From: Candidatus Pelearchaeum sp.
GTDB lineage: Archaea; Thermoproteota; Nitrososphaeria_A; Caldarchaeales; Caldarchaeaceae
Direction: 5' to 3'
Assembly: GCA_015520425.1 (NCBI GenBank)
Contig: WAQC01000020.1
Coordinates: 1-34,425 of the forward strand
Length of the DNA stretch: 34,425 nucleotides
The position numbers were made by a program, and so were the translations under genes. Positions 6,915 to 15,253 of the stretch are shown here, piece after piece; position 1 is the first letter of the stretch; each line of letters starts with the position of its first letter. Under the pieces are notes generated by a model. The model worked only from the letters and a program-made list of their open reading frames with translations, was not told the DNA's origin and ran no database searches.

Positions 6915-8003
6915 ATGACAACCACACTGGGAAAAGAAGCAACCCTATACCGCGAGCAGGACAACAGAATAATATGCACAGCCTGCGCCCGCTACTGCAG
7001 GCTCGCAGACGGCCAGATAGGGCTATGCGGAATACGCGGCGTAGTAAACGGAAAACTACACCTCCTAGTCTACGGCAAGGTCATAACAGGCCACGTAGAC
7101 CCAATAGAGAAAAAGCCAGTAACACACTACATGCCAGGAACTAAAATCTTCAGCATAGCTACAACTGGCTGTAACTGGCTCTGCCAATATTGTCAGAATT
7201 TTGATATTAGTCAGCGTAGGAAGGTTGAGGGGCTTGATGCGTCGCCTGAGGATGTGGTGAGGCTTGCCAAGCGTTATCGTAGTGAAGGTATTGCTTATAC
7301 GTATAATGAGCCGACCATCTTCATGGAGTATGCGCATGATATTGGCGTTATAGCTCGTCGCGAGGGGCTGATTAACATCTTCGTTACGAATGGTTTCTGG
7401 ACTCCCGACTCGGTTAAGCTTGCCGCAGATTTTCTGGACTGTGCTACTGTTGATTTTAAGGGGAACGCCGAGCCTGGTTTTGTTCAGCGTTATATTGGTA
7501 TTCCAAGCCCTGAGCCTATCTTCCAAACGTTGCTGGAGATGCGGGATAAGACGAAGATACATATTGAGATTACCGACCTGGTTGTTCCCCAGATTGGGGA
7601 TAATCTGGAGTATGCGCGCCGCCTCGCCAGGTGGGTTTATGAGAACCTAGGCCCAGACACGCCGATACACTTCCTCCGCTTCCACCCTGATTATAGGTTG
7701 ATGAACCTTCCCTGGACGCCTGTGGAGACGCTGGAGCGGCACTGGAAGATAGCCAAGGAGGAGGGGCTGCGCTACGTCTACGTGGGGAACGTCCCAGGGC
7801 ATCCTTATGAGAATACCTACTGCCCTGGCTGTGGTGTTGTCGTGGTTGAGCGGCATGGCTTTGACATAATAGACTGGCGGCTGGATGAGAAGAACCGCTG
7901 CCTAGAGTGCGGGTATCCAGTGGCGATAATAGGCAGACCGCCCAAAAAATCCGTGCCGAGCAGAAATAGGTTTATCCCAGTAGTGTGGGAGAAGGGAGAA
8001 TAA
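6915..8003 (+). CDS. amrS: AmmeMemoRadiSam system radical SAM enzyme
   Basis: This 362-aa protein is the radical SAM member of the AMMECR1-MEMO-radical SAM trio. The cluster motif is CNWLCQYC (Cys86, Cys90, Cys93). Before it comes the family's cysteine-rich N-terminus (CTACARYC then LCGIRG, Cys21, 24, 28, 38). After it are YTYNEPTIFMEYAHD, the VTNGFW segment, DFKG, and HFLRFHPDYRL with WTPVETLERHW. A C-terminal cysteine set (CPGC and CLEC) suggests a zinc ribbon. Length is typical. The AMMECR1 and MEMO partners are not in this window. The physiological reaction of the system is not settled. Codon style changes abruptly inside the gene near 7170 and again near 7640. Confidence 0.92.
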   Translation: MTTTLGKEATLYREQDNRIICTACARYCRLADGQIGLCGIRGVVNGKLHLLVYGKVITGHVDPIEKKPVTHYMPGTKIFSIATTGCNWLCQYCQNFDISQRRKVEGLDASPEDVVRLAKRYRSEGIAYTYNEPTIFMEYAHDIGVIARREGLINIFVTNGFWTPDSVKLAADFLDCATVDFKGNAEPGFVQRYIGIPSPEPIFQTLLEMRDKTKIHIEITDLVVPQIGDNLEYARRLARWVYENLGPDTPIHFLRFHPDYRLMNLPWTPVETLERHWKIAKEEGLRYVYVGNVPGHPYENTYCPGCGVVVVERHGFDIIDWRLDEKNRCLECGYPVAIIGRPPKKSVPSRNRFIPVVWEKGE

Positions 8004-8040
8004 CGTATTTCCCGACGCTAAGCCCGTAACTAACAAGAAG

Positions 8041-8048
8041 AATATATA
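8041..8048 (+). promoter_or_regulatory. TATA box of the first pilus ATPase operon
   Basis: AATATATA, centred about 36 bases before the ATG at 8081, is a strong TATA match and predicts a leader of about ten bases. Confidence 0.55.
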
Positions 8049-8080
8049 CAGGTTACACTAAATTGGTAGCTGGCTGCTGA

Positions 8081-9853
8081 ATGTCAGAGACGAGGGCTGG
8101 CGGTGTCTTTGAGGGTATTGTTAAGGAGCCTCTGCCTGAGGGGGCTGAGGTTCTTGAGGAGTATTGGCTTGAGAAGCCCTATTCGCGGGTGGTTATAGCT
8201 ATACCCCCAGGCGAGACTGGGCCGCGCTACTATTTGATTGAGCCTGAGCTCTCTCCCGAAGCTAAGAAGGCTTTGGCCAAACTGTCCGAGGCTATAGAGT
8301 CCGAGGTGAATCCAGCGGATTTTGAGAAGGCCGAAGACCTGCGCAGGGCTGTTGAGGAATATATTGACAAGCTGGTGCGGAAGTATTCTGGTCTGCTTAG
8401 GAAGCTCTCTGACGAGGATGTGGAGGCCATAAAATACTATCTGAGGAGGAACTTCATAGGTTTGGGGCATGTGGAGCCGCTTCTACAAGACCCCAACCTT
8501 GAGGATATCTCGTGTAACGGGTTGGGCATTCCAATCCATGTATGGCATAGGCGTTATGAGAGCATGCCCACGAATATCATATTCACGTCCAAGACTGAGT
8601 TGGATAATTATGTTGTTGGGCTTGCTCATAGGGCTGGTAAGCATGTCTCGGCTGCTTTCCCTATTGTTGACGCTATGCTCGCGGGGCAGCACCGCCTCGC
8701 GGCTACATACAGGGAGGAGGTGAGCCCTGAGGGGAGTAGCTTCACGATTAGGAAGTTTAGGACGGAGCCCTTCTCCATCATAGACCAGATTAGGATGGGG
8801 ACAATCTCGCTTGAGATGGCCGCCTACCTCTGGCTCTTGATAGACAATAAGTTCAACCTCATGGTCATAGGTGGGACAGGCGCTGGAAAGACCAGCCTCC
8901 TCAACAGCTTATGCAACTTCATAAGACCAGCATACAAGGTGGTAACTGTTGAGGAGACGCCAGAGCTTAACCTGCCCCTCCAGAACTGGGTCAAGCTCGT
9001 TACGCGCGAGGCGTATGGCGCTATAGGGACAATCTCAACGCGCATAACGCTCTACGACCTGGTTAAGACGAGCCTGAGGTATAGGCCTGACTATATCATC
9101 GTGGGCGAGATTCGCGGTGAGGAGGCTTATGTCCTCTTCCAGGCTTTGGCGACTGGGCATGGTGGCTTATCTACGATGCACGCTGAGTCTCTTGATTCTG
9201 CTGTTAAGAGGCTTGTTAGCCCGCCTATGAATATCTCGCCAGCCTACATACCCCTGATGAACGCGGTGCTGTTGATTGAGCGTATGCTCCTCCCAACACG
9301 CGGCGGCTACATGGCTCCAGCCAGGAGGGTGAGAACACTCTGGGAGGTTATAGAGCATGAGAACTACTACTCAATAGCAGAATATGATACGCGCACGAAT
9401 AGTTTCATAGCGGACTTCTCGGCCAGCTACCTGCTTCGCAAGATTGGGATAAAGTCTGGTAAGACTCTTCGCGAGATGGTTTCGGAGATGGAGGAGCGCC
9501 GCTTGGTGCTGGAGTGGATGTTGAAGAAGAACATCACGCGCCTCTGGGATGTCAGCAAGATAATCACGGAATACTACATCTCGCCCAACAAGGTTGTGGA
9601 GCGCGCTGTTGAGGAGATACGCGAGCTTAAGGAGGTGGAGACGACGCGGGCTGAGGTGATAACAGACGGGACATCCATAATCACTTCAATACTTGAGCGC
9701 TCCGCTGGGAAGACAACACTGAGGCAGCTCCTCACAGAGTCGCGGATGGATGAAGCCCTATTCTGGGACTCGCTGAGCAAGCTGATTAACGAGGGAGTAA
9801 TAGTCCTTAGGGATGATGGGACGGTTGAGCTCGTGGCTAAGCGTGTAGAGTAG
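8081..9853 (+). CDS. Type II/IV secretion (pilus) ATPase, long form
   Basis: This 590-aa protein is a hexameric GspE/ArlI/TadA-type ATPase that should power pilin assembly or export from the cytosolic side. An N-terminal domain (about 1-240) includes VEPLLQDPNLEDISCNG. The core has Walker A GGTGAGKT (264-271), an Asp box VEETPEL (290-296), Walker B DYIIVGEIRG (337-346) and a His box GHGGLSTMHAES (359-370). All catalytic elements are intact. Beyond the core lies an unusual C-terminal extension of about 150 residues, with charged helices and a winged-helix-like end (LRQLLTESRMDEALFWDSLS to EGVIVLRDDGTV). The gene for a double-length platform protein follows after 14 bases, forming an ATPase-platform pair like ArlI-ArlJ. 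Confidence 0.9.
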   Translation: MSETRAGGVFEGIVKEPLPEGAEVLEEYWLEKPYSRVVIAIPPGETGPRYYLIEPELSPEAKKALAKLSEAIESEVNPADFEKAEDLRRAVEEYIDKLVRKYSGLLRKLSDEDVEAIKYYLRRNFIGLGHVEPLLQDPNLEDISCNGLGIPIHVWHRRYESMPTNIIFTSKTELDNYVVGLAHRAGKHVSAAFPIVDAMLAGQHRLAATYREEVSPEGSSFTIRKFRTEPFSIIDQIRMGTISLEMAAYLWLLIDNKFNLMVIGGTGAGKTSLLNSLCNFIRPAYKVVTVEETPELNLPLQNWVKLVTREAYGAIGTISTRITLYDLVKTSLRYRPDYIIVGEIRGEEAYVLFQALATGHGGLSTMHAESLDSAVKRLVSPPMNISPAYIPLMNAVLLIERMLLPTRGGYMAPARRVRTLWEVIEHENYYSIAEYDTRTNSFIADFSASYLLRKIGIKSGKTLREMVSEMEERRLVLEWMLKKNITRLWDVSKIITEYYISPNKVVERAVEEIRELKEVETTRAEVITDGTSIITSILERSAGKTTLRQLLTESRMDEALFWDSLSKLINEGVIVLRDDGTVELVAKRVE

Positions 9854-9867
9854 TCGGGCTGGTATCT

Positions 9868-11631
9868 ATGGGCTTCCTGAGCAGGGCGTCTGCAACGGCC
9901 TATAACTACTTCGGATGGCTAGGGCCTTTGATACTCAAGATATTCAGGAGTATGCCAGACCAGCTTAAGGCTTCGGGGAAGGGTGTGTTTCCTGAAGCCT
10001 ACGCCGCTCTCGTGGGTATGCTTACGCTGATTTCAGCGGTGGCCTCGGCTGCGCTCTTCCTCTTCCTCTGGCTCGCGATGGGCGTGATAATGCAGCTAAG
10101 CGCGATGGTCTTCACAATACCCGTGATAACACTACTCCTCCTAGTCGTCTATCCATGGCTCTCCACGAAAGCCCTGGAAACGGCCCTGGAGGCGGAGATA
10201 CCATACGCGGCCGCCTACATAAGCGTGATGGCCGCTGGGGGAATATCACCATACTCCAGCCTCCAGCGCATTAGGTCTGTGAAGCTCATGCCCAAGATGA
10301 CTGCGGTGGCTGGCCTCCTTGACGTGCATGTGAAGGCTAGGGGAGTAGACCCTGTGAGCGCTCTTGAGAAGATAGCCGAGGAACTCCCCTCGCGCGAGTT
10401 TAAGGAGCTTGTTCAGGGCTATTCCGCTACGCTCAGGATGGGCGGCGACACGACGCACTACCTAGTAAGGAGGACGGAGATGATATTCAGCCGGCAGGAG
10501 GCTAAGGTTCGCGCGATAGCTGAGAGGATGGCCATGCTCGCAGAGGCTTACCTTGCTGTCGGAATACTACTCGCCCTAGGGCTCTTCATCATGTTCATAA
10601 TCTCCCACGCCCTCCCGCTTGAGGTAGCGCTCTTCGGCGTAGATACATTCCTAACAGTGAGCTACTTCATACTCCCATTCCTCAGCATACTCTTCATATA
10701 CTTCGCAGACATGCTCCAGCCGAAGTATCCCACCGCCGACTATAGGCCGTATAGGTTTGTCCTCTTCACGTTTCCGATATTCCTATTCTCTGTCATGGCT
10801 TTCTTTGCTCCTACGTTCATACCACAGCTCACACCGCTCCTCTGGCCCTTCGTGAGCGCTAGGGATGAGCTGGTGAGGCTCCTCGGCCTAGAGCGCGGCT
10901 TTGACGCGGCCTTCGGGATAATAATCCCGCTGCTCATACTCCTCGTCCCAGCAGCAATAGCTGAGATAATCTACTCAAGCACCGAGAAGAACATCCTAAC
11001 GGGTGTTACCAGATTCCTACGCGAGATGGTAGAAGTAAGGAAGACAGGGCTAACGCCTGAGAGGAGCATAGAGAGCCTATCCAGACGCAAGTATGGGCGT
11101 TTCTCAAAGATACTTAGAACAGTCGCAGGCAAGATAGCATGGGGGACGCCGTACCAGAAGATACATGAATACGTCCAGCGAAGCGTAAGGCACTGGGTCT
11201 CCAAGGTTAATCTCTACATACTGTTTGACGCTATAGAGGTTGGCGGCGGTACCCCTGAGACGCTTGAGGCGCTCGCGCGCTTCAGCGAGCAGATGGAGAC
11301 GATTGAATACGCTAAGCGGGCTGGCCTCAGGCCGCTCCTCATAATCCCCTACATAGGCGCGTTCGTGCTGATATTCGCAGCCCTAGTGCTGCTAGGCTTC
11401 ATGAAGACCTCGCTCCTGCTGGCTGGCCGCGTACTGGCGTTTGACGCGTTCCTACGCCTATTCCTACCCCCGCTGGTTCTCAACATAGCTATGATGGGGC
11501 TGGTCGCTGGCAAGATAGCCGAGGAACGCCTAGCGGCAGGCTTCAAGCACTCGGTACTAATGATACTGGTAACGATTCTGGCGTTTGTCTTGTCGCCTCA
11601 TATCGCCGCGTTCCTCACACCGCCAGCCTAG
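9868..11631 (+). CDS. Double-length TadC/ArlJ-type pilus platform membrane protein
   Basis: This 587-aa inner-membrane protein carries two type II secretion F domains. The first (about 105-245) contains EIPYAAAYISVMAAGGISPY and VQGYSATLRMGGD; the second (about 375-505) contains TRFLREMVEVRKTGLTPE and FDAIEVGGGTPETLEAL. Hydrophobic blocks lie near 45-97, 222-282, 297-318, 349-368, 490-510 and 525-580. This two-domain arrangement is the archaeal ArlJ/PilC style, and it should anchor the ATPase encoded just upstream. Its stop codon overlaps that of a convergent pilin gene through CTAG. No prepilin peptidase is found in the window. Confidence 0.87.
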   Translation: MGFLSRASATAYNYFGWLGPLILKIFRSMPDQLKASGKGVFPEAYAALVGMLTLISAVASAALFLFLWLAMGVIMQLSAMVFTIPVITLLLLVVYPWLSTKALETALEAEIPYAAAYISVMAAGGISPYSSLQRIRSVKLMPKMTAVAGLLDVHVKARGVDPVSALEKIAEELPSREFKELVQGYSATLRMGGDTTHYLVRRTEMIFSRQEAKVRAIAERMAMLAEAYLAVGILLALGLFIMFIISHALPLEVALFGVDTFLTVSYFILPFLSILFIYFADMLQPKYPTADYRPYRFVLFTFPIFLFSVMAFFAPTFIPQLTPLLWPFVSARDELVRLLGLERGFDAAFGIIIPLLILLVPAAIAEIIYSSTEKNILTGVTRFLREMVEVRKTGLTPERSIESLSRRKYGRFSKILRTVAGKIAWGTPYQKIHEYVQRSVRHWVSKVNLYILFDAIEVGGGTPETLEALARFSEQMETIEYAKRAGLRPLLIIPYIGAFVLIFAALVLLGFMKTSLLLAGRVLAFDAFLRLFLPPLVLNIAMMGLVAGKIAEERLAAGFKHSVLMILVTILAFVLSPHIAAFLTPPA

Positions 11632-12842
11632 TCGTGGCCGTTGTCTCCGTTATCGTTATCGCCGTTGTCGTTGTCTCCATTCTTTCCACCTTTCCCGTCT
11701 TTCCCACCATCAGCGCCTTTCGCGCGGGGGATTATAGTTATCGGATGCTCATCGGAGCCCGACACAGGCGAGCCATCATCCGCGCTCGTTCCTGAGAAGA
11801 GCACAGTTATCGCGCTATCCTCTCCAGGCTCGCCCTCCTCACCTGGCGTCTTTGACTTCAGCTTCCACACAACGGGCTTGCTTGACTCGCCAGGCCATAA
11901 GCACGCTGGAGAAACCTGAACCTCCTGCGGAGGAGAGCCGCTGTCAAACTCAAACAACGTTGTGTCAAACTCCACGCGGAGGGAGCCGTCGCATACGGGG
12001 ACGTTACCCACGTTGATGACGAAAGCCTCAACCAGGAAGGTCTGCATTCTGTAGACCAGCCTCGGGACTGTGGCGAAGACCGCTATTGAAGCATCGCGCG
12101 CGGGCGTGTCTGGTAGGTAGATTATGACGTAGAGCGTCTCAGGCACGGTTACCGTCGCCTCTATAGTTGAGCCGTCCCACGCGAGGCGTATGTTGTAGTT
12201 CCCAGGATTTACGCCGAAGCTCTCGGTAACGTTGTCGCCTAGTGTCGTTATGTGTATCTGCCTAGTGGCCGAGCCGCCTGCTATGTTGCCAGATATGCTG
12301 AGCGTGTATATCTTCCTAGGCTCCATATTCACCACAGTAACGTGAAGCGTGTATGGGTAGCCAGCGTCATCGCCCAACGAGGGTATGAAGAGCGGCGAGT
12401 TATCTGGAACAAACACATTACCGCGCTCTGTTACGAGGTAGATGTAGTACAGCTTACCAGCCTCTGCCTCTATCCCAGTGTCTATGGTCAGCGGCGGGTC
12501 TATCGGAGCTAGGAAGCCATCGGCCAGGCTTATTATGCTTGGGTTATCAAGACTATCGTTAGCGGCAACAAGAGCTCTGATTATCGTGAGGGGAATTGGG
12601 CCAGAGTTCTCCACCCATATCTTTATCCTATTATTATCTAGGAAGTCTATGTAGGCAGCCGCATCCACATCTTCCGCTGCTTTCTGTGCTTCAAAGGTTC
12701 TCCTGTTCTCTATCGCGCGTTCGTAGTTTAGGTTTGTGTCGCGGAAGTAGAAGGCTAGGGGTATTATGCTGGTGAAGATTATCGTTATGACTATCACGCC
12801 CGCTATGATGTTGGATACCCCACGCCGCCTACGCGAATTCAT
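11628..12842 (-). CDS. Large type IV pilin-like surface protein with Asn/Asp/Gly tail
   Basis: This 404-aa protein begins MNSRRRRGVSNIIAGVIVIT, a type III signal peptide: basic residues, a Gly cleavage site, then a hydrophobic stretch that would form the pilin helix. After about 80 residues come several beta-rich modules (for example LHVTVVNMEPRKIYTLSISG and VEAFVINVGNVPVCDGSLRV) instead of a short pilin head. The C-terminus, from about 375, is low complexity, with NGDNDNGDNDNGDNGHD. A start at 12875 is possible, but 12842 places the signal correctly and overlaps the upstream pilin by 14 bases. It may be a tip or adhesive pilin. Divalent-cation binding by the acidic tail is conjecture. Confidence 0.78.
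   Translation of the reverse strand: MNSRRRRGVSNIIAGVIVITIIFTSIIPLAFYFRDTNLNYERAIENRRTFEAQKAAEDVDAAAYIDFLDNNRIKIWVENSGPIPLTIIRALVAANDSLDNPSIISLADGFLAPIDPPLTIDTGIEAEAGKLYYIYLVTERGNVFVPDNSPLFIPSLGDDAGYPYTLHVTVVNMEPRKIYTLSISGNIAGGSATRQIHITTLGDNVTESFGVNPGNYNIRLAWDGSTIEATVTVPETLYVIIYLPDTPARDASIAVFATVPRLVYRMQTFLVEAFVINVGNVPVCDGSLRVEFDTTLFEFDSGSPPQEVQVSPACLWPGESSKPVVWKLKSKTPGEEGEPGEDSAITVLFSGTSADDGSPVSGSDEHPITIIPRAKGADGGKDGKGGKNGDNDNGDNDNGDNGHD
11631..11700 (-). repeat. Low-complexity Asn-Asp-Gly coding repeat
   Basis: The 3' end of the large pilin gene is built from repeated GTT, GTC/ATC and TCC/GCC triplets (plus-strand view) that encode Asn, Asp and Gly. Such tracts can change length by slippage. 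Confidence 0.6.
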
Positions 12843-13305
12843 ACTCAACCACCACCGAGAGGTCCAGCTTGTCAAACGGGTCGTCTGGGTTGAAGTACTG
12901 TTCGGGCATGGCGTATATGCGCACAGACTTAGCAGCGTCTGATGGGATTGTGATGGTTAGCCTACCAGCGTCTCCCTTGGGCTCTAGGGTGAGCAGGTTG
13001 CTGGGGCTTAAGCTATTGAGTGATTTTCCATCAGCGTCTCTGAAGATGTAGCCCACGACGACGAGGCGGGTCTCGCCGTTGTTGTAGAGGTAGAGTATGA
13101 GCTGGTCGTCTATCTTCACCCCATACTCAACTATGAATGAAGACCTTACGTTGGCCACCTTCTCCTGCGTGTCCTGCGAGTAGCTCATCATGAATGTTCT
13201 GGATATGCTGGCGGTGAATGCCCAGACCCCGAAGCCCAGCATTACAGCTAACGCTGTGAGCATGACAGCGCCTATGATGTTGCTCACAGCGCGCCTACGC
13301 CTCAT
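12829..13305 (-). CDS. Type IV pilin-like protein
   Basis: This 158-aa protein starts MRRRRAVSNIIGAVMLTALA, a type III signal peptide with a basic patch, then the hydrophobic pilin helix. Cleavage by a prepilin peptidase is expected after the basic patch; the residue there is Ala rather than the usual Gly. The remainder is a beta-rich head with SFIVEYGVKIDDQLILYLY and a C-terminal VVVEYEFA. Similar opening residues (VSNIIGAV, VSNIIAGV) show that this and the overlapping downstream gene are related pilins co-expressed as a minus-strand operon. It is probably a minor pilin partner of the larger one. Confidence 0.82.
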   Translation of the reverse strand: MRRRRAVSNIIGAVMLTALAVMLGFGVWAFTASISRTFMMSYSQDTQEKVANVRSSFIVEYGVKIDDQLILYLYNNGETRLVVVGYIFRDADGKSLNSLSPSNLLTLEPKGDAGRLTITIPSDAAKSVRIYAMPEQYFNPDDPFDKLDLSVVVEYEFA

Positions 13306-13345
13306 GACGGCTGGGCCTCACCACCCTTAACTACAGCGAAGGAGC

Positions 13346-13354
13346 TTATAAATT
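13346..13354 (-). promoter_or_regulatory. TATA box of the minus-strand pilin operon
   Basis: Minus-strand AATTTATAA is centred about 45 bases before the ATG at 13305, giving a leader of about 19 bases that contains GGTGAGG. Confidence 0.5.
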
Positions 13355-13423
13355 AAGCCCTCAGCAAAGCGCCTGGGGAATCATACGCAGATTTTACGAG
13401 GTTGTTACTGGTATTAGCCCTAG

Positions 13424-15253
13424 CTACTCCGTCTCTCCCGTAACCTGCTTTATTATCTCAAGTATCTTGGGCAGTACGTTGATGTCAAACTCCGCCGCGG
13501 ATGGTGAGTGGAGTAGGGTTATTCCGAGGAAGTCGGCTAGGCGCGCGGCGTCTTCCGAGATTGGGGATGAGGAGATGGCTATTATCCTGTTTATGTTCGT
13601 GTCCATCATCATTACCGAGGTGCGCATAACCTCGGTTACCGAGAGCTGGCCAGTTGTTGTGAGGAATATTATCCCTATCGCCACGCCCTCGCGAGTCCTT
13701 ATCAGGACATCAAACCTATGGACAACACCCGAAGCCCCCACAACACGCTTGGGTGCTTCAACCTCATAGCCCTTCGTCCGCATAATCTCTATCAACGTCT
13801 TAAGCGGCCTCTCAGACTCCCTCAGCCTGGCCAGAACCTCCTCATTAGGCACGTACTCGTAGAATATGCGCGGCTCAAAATCGCGGTAGCCGTATTCCTT
13901 ACCGCAGTTTGTGCATACGAAGGCTGTCTCTGGCTCTGGGTTTATGTCTCCGCAGTTGAGGCAGCGGAAGAAGACCGAGTATATCTTGCCGCTGTACTGC
14001 ACGGTGAAGCGCGAGACGTAGCCCTCAGCCTCCTGCGCTCCGATAGTTATCTCCTCCCTACAACGCGGACAGCGCATAACGCCCTCCTCGCTCACGAACA
14101 TCTCCTCAGGCCCCATGTAGCCGCAGAGCTGGTGCTGTATTATGCGCTGCCTGTAGATGTTAGGAGAGTGGCATGTACGGCAGACGAAATCAACAGCGTT
14201 GAGCGATGTCTTGCATGATGGGCAGTTGACGGTCTTGAAAGCTATCCCCTTACGCTTTAGTATGTTCTTCCGCGCCAGCCCCTCTAGAGCCGCCATGGCT
14301 TTGCTCGTATCTATGTCCAGCAACTCCTCAACCTGCGGGTATCTCCCACCCTCAGGCTTGTCGCGGTTCCTCACTGGACTCATCTCACGTAGCTCGCCTG
14401 AGATAAGCGCCTCAACAATCCTCTGCTCCGTCTGGTCTAGGTCGCGCAAGTCTATGGTCGCGGGCTTGAGGTCTTTCGGTATCGTGCTCGCGGGCGCTAC
14501 ACTTGTCTTGACCGTCGCGGTTTCGGGTATCTCCACCACGTTATCGCTGGCTGGCGGCTTCTCTACACGCGGCGGCGATGCTGGCGGAACGCTTGGCTGG
14601 GGCGGCGGCACCTGAACAACCTGCTCAACAGGGTTTGAAGAATGTCTAGGCTGCTGAACAGTCTCCTGAGGCGCCTCCCTAACAACCTGCTTCTGCGCCT
14701 CAGCCCTAGGCTCCTCCTCAATTATGCTTATCGCTGGCGTCCTCCTCGCCAAGACTACCGAAACATAAGACTGCGGAGCGACGCTTACCGCAATAGCCAC
14801 AAGCAAGCCGAGAAGATTTCCCATAACAATATCCGCCAGCGTTGTGTTGGGCTGTATGAAGATGAGCGAGAAGATTATGAGCGTAACAATCCTGCTCAGC
14901 GCTGTTATGGCAACAATCAGCGAGATTGGCACTATTATTCCTATTAAATAGAAGATGAGGGCGAGAACCAAACCAACAAGCGCGCCCTTTATGACTGGCG
15001 TGAGAAACCAGCCAAAAGAGCTTAAGAACGATAATAACGCGACGAATATGAATAAGTCTGTAATGAACCATAGAGGTAAGCTAGCTAAGGCTAGGTATGT
15101 GGAAGACTTCACGTAAGGATGGACCATCTGTTTTATTCCTACCCATTCTGTTGTTATATATCTGTTTGCTTTAAATTTATCGCCGTAAATAGACTCATCA
15201 TGCAGGTTAATATCCAGTATTACGTAGTCATCTTCAGGTCGTTGCATAGACAT
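13424..15253 (-). CDS. Membrane-anchored zinc-ribbon winged-helix protein (TackOD1-like)
   Basis: This 609-aa protein has five parts. A soluble start is followed by about four or five membrane helices (55-170) and a Pro-rich linker (180-270). A winged helix (273-340) is similar to one in two other proteins here. A zinc-ribbon block (345-450) has CPSC, CRTC, the IIQHQLCGYMGPE signature, CPRC, CLNC and CTNC. Last is a Rossmann/nuclease-like domain (480-600, RFDVLIRTREGVAIGIIF) with no catalytic E-x-K. I recognise the zinc block as resembling the TackOD1 output domain proposed for archaeal KaiC signalling; a profile search should confirm this. The start is ATG 15253, overlapping the upstream gene by 20 bases; TTG 15256 and ATG 15247 are alternatives. 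Confidence 0.68.
   Translation of the reverse strand: MSMQRPEDDYVILDINLHDESIYGDKFKANRYITTEWVGIKQMVHPYVKSSTYLALASLPLWFITDLFIFVALLSFLSSFGWFLTPVIKGALVGLVLALIFYLIGIIVPISLIVAITALSRIVTLIIFSLIFIQPNTTLADIVMGNLLGLLVAIAVSVAPQSYVSVVLARRTPAISIIEEEPRAEAQKQVVREAPQETVQQPRHSSNPVEQVVQVPPPQPSVPPASPPRVEKPPASDNVVEIPETATVKTSVAPASTIPKDLKPATIDLRDLDQTEQRIVEALISGELREMSPVRNRDKPEGGRYPQVEELLDIDTSKAMAALEGLARKNILKRKGIAFKTVNCPSCKTSLNAVDFVCRTCHSPNIYRQRIIQHQLCGYMGPEEMFVSEEGVMRCPRCREEITIGAQEAEGYVSRFTVQYSGKIYSVFFRCLNCGDINPEPETAFVCTNCGKEYGYRDFEPRIFYEYVPNEEVLARLRESERPLKTLIEIMRTKGYEVEAPKRVVGASGVVHRFDVLIRTREGVAIGIIFLTTTGQLSVTEVMRTSVMMMDTNINRIIAISSSPISEDAARLADFLGITLLHSPSAAEFDINVLPKILEIIKQVTGETE

Noticed and set aside
6745..6942. 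N-terminal membrane extension on the dihydropteroate-synthase-like protein
   Set aside because: The frame stays open to 6942, but the extension spans the gene's TATA box and the 13-bp palindrome, and homology starts after the ATG at 6744.
11641..11919. Plus-strand Ser/Pro-rich frame opposite the large pilin
   Set aside because: Its low-complexity protein is the mirror image of the pilin's repetitive Asn/Asp/Gly tail and has no independent signals.
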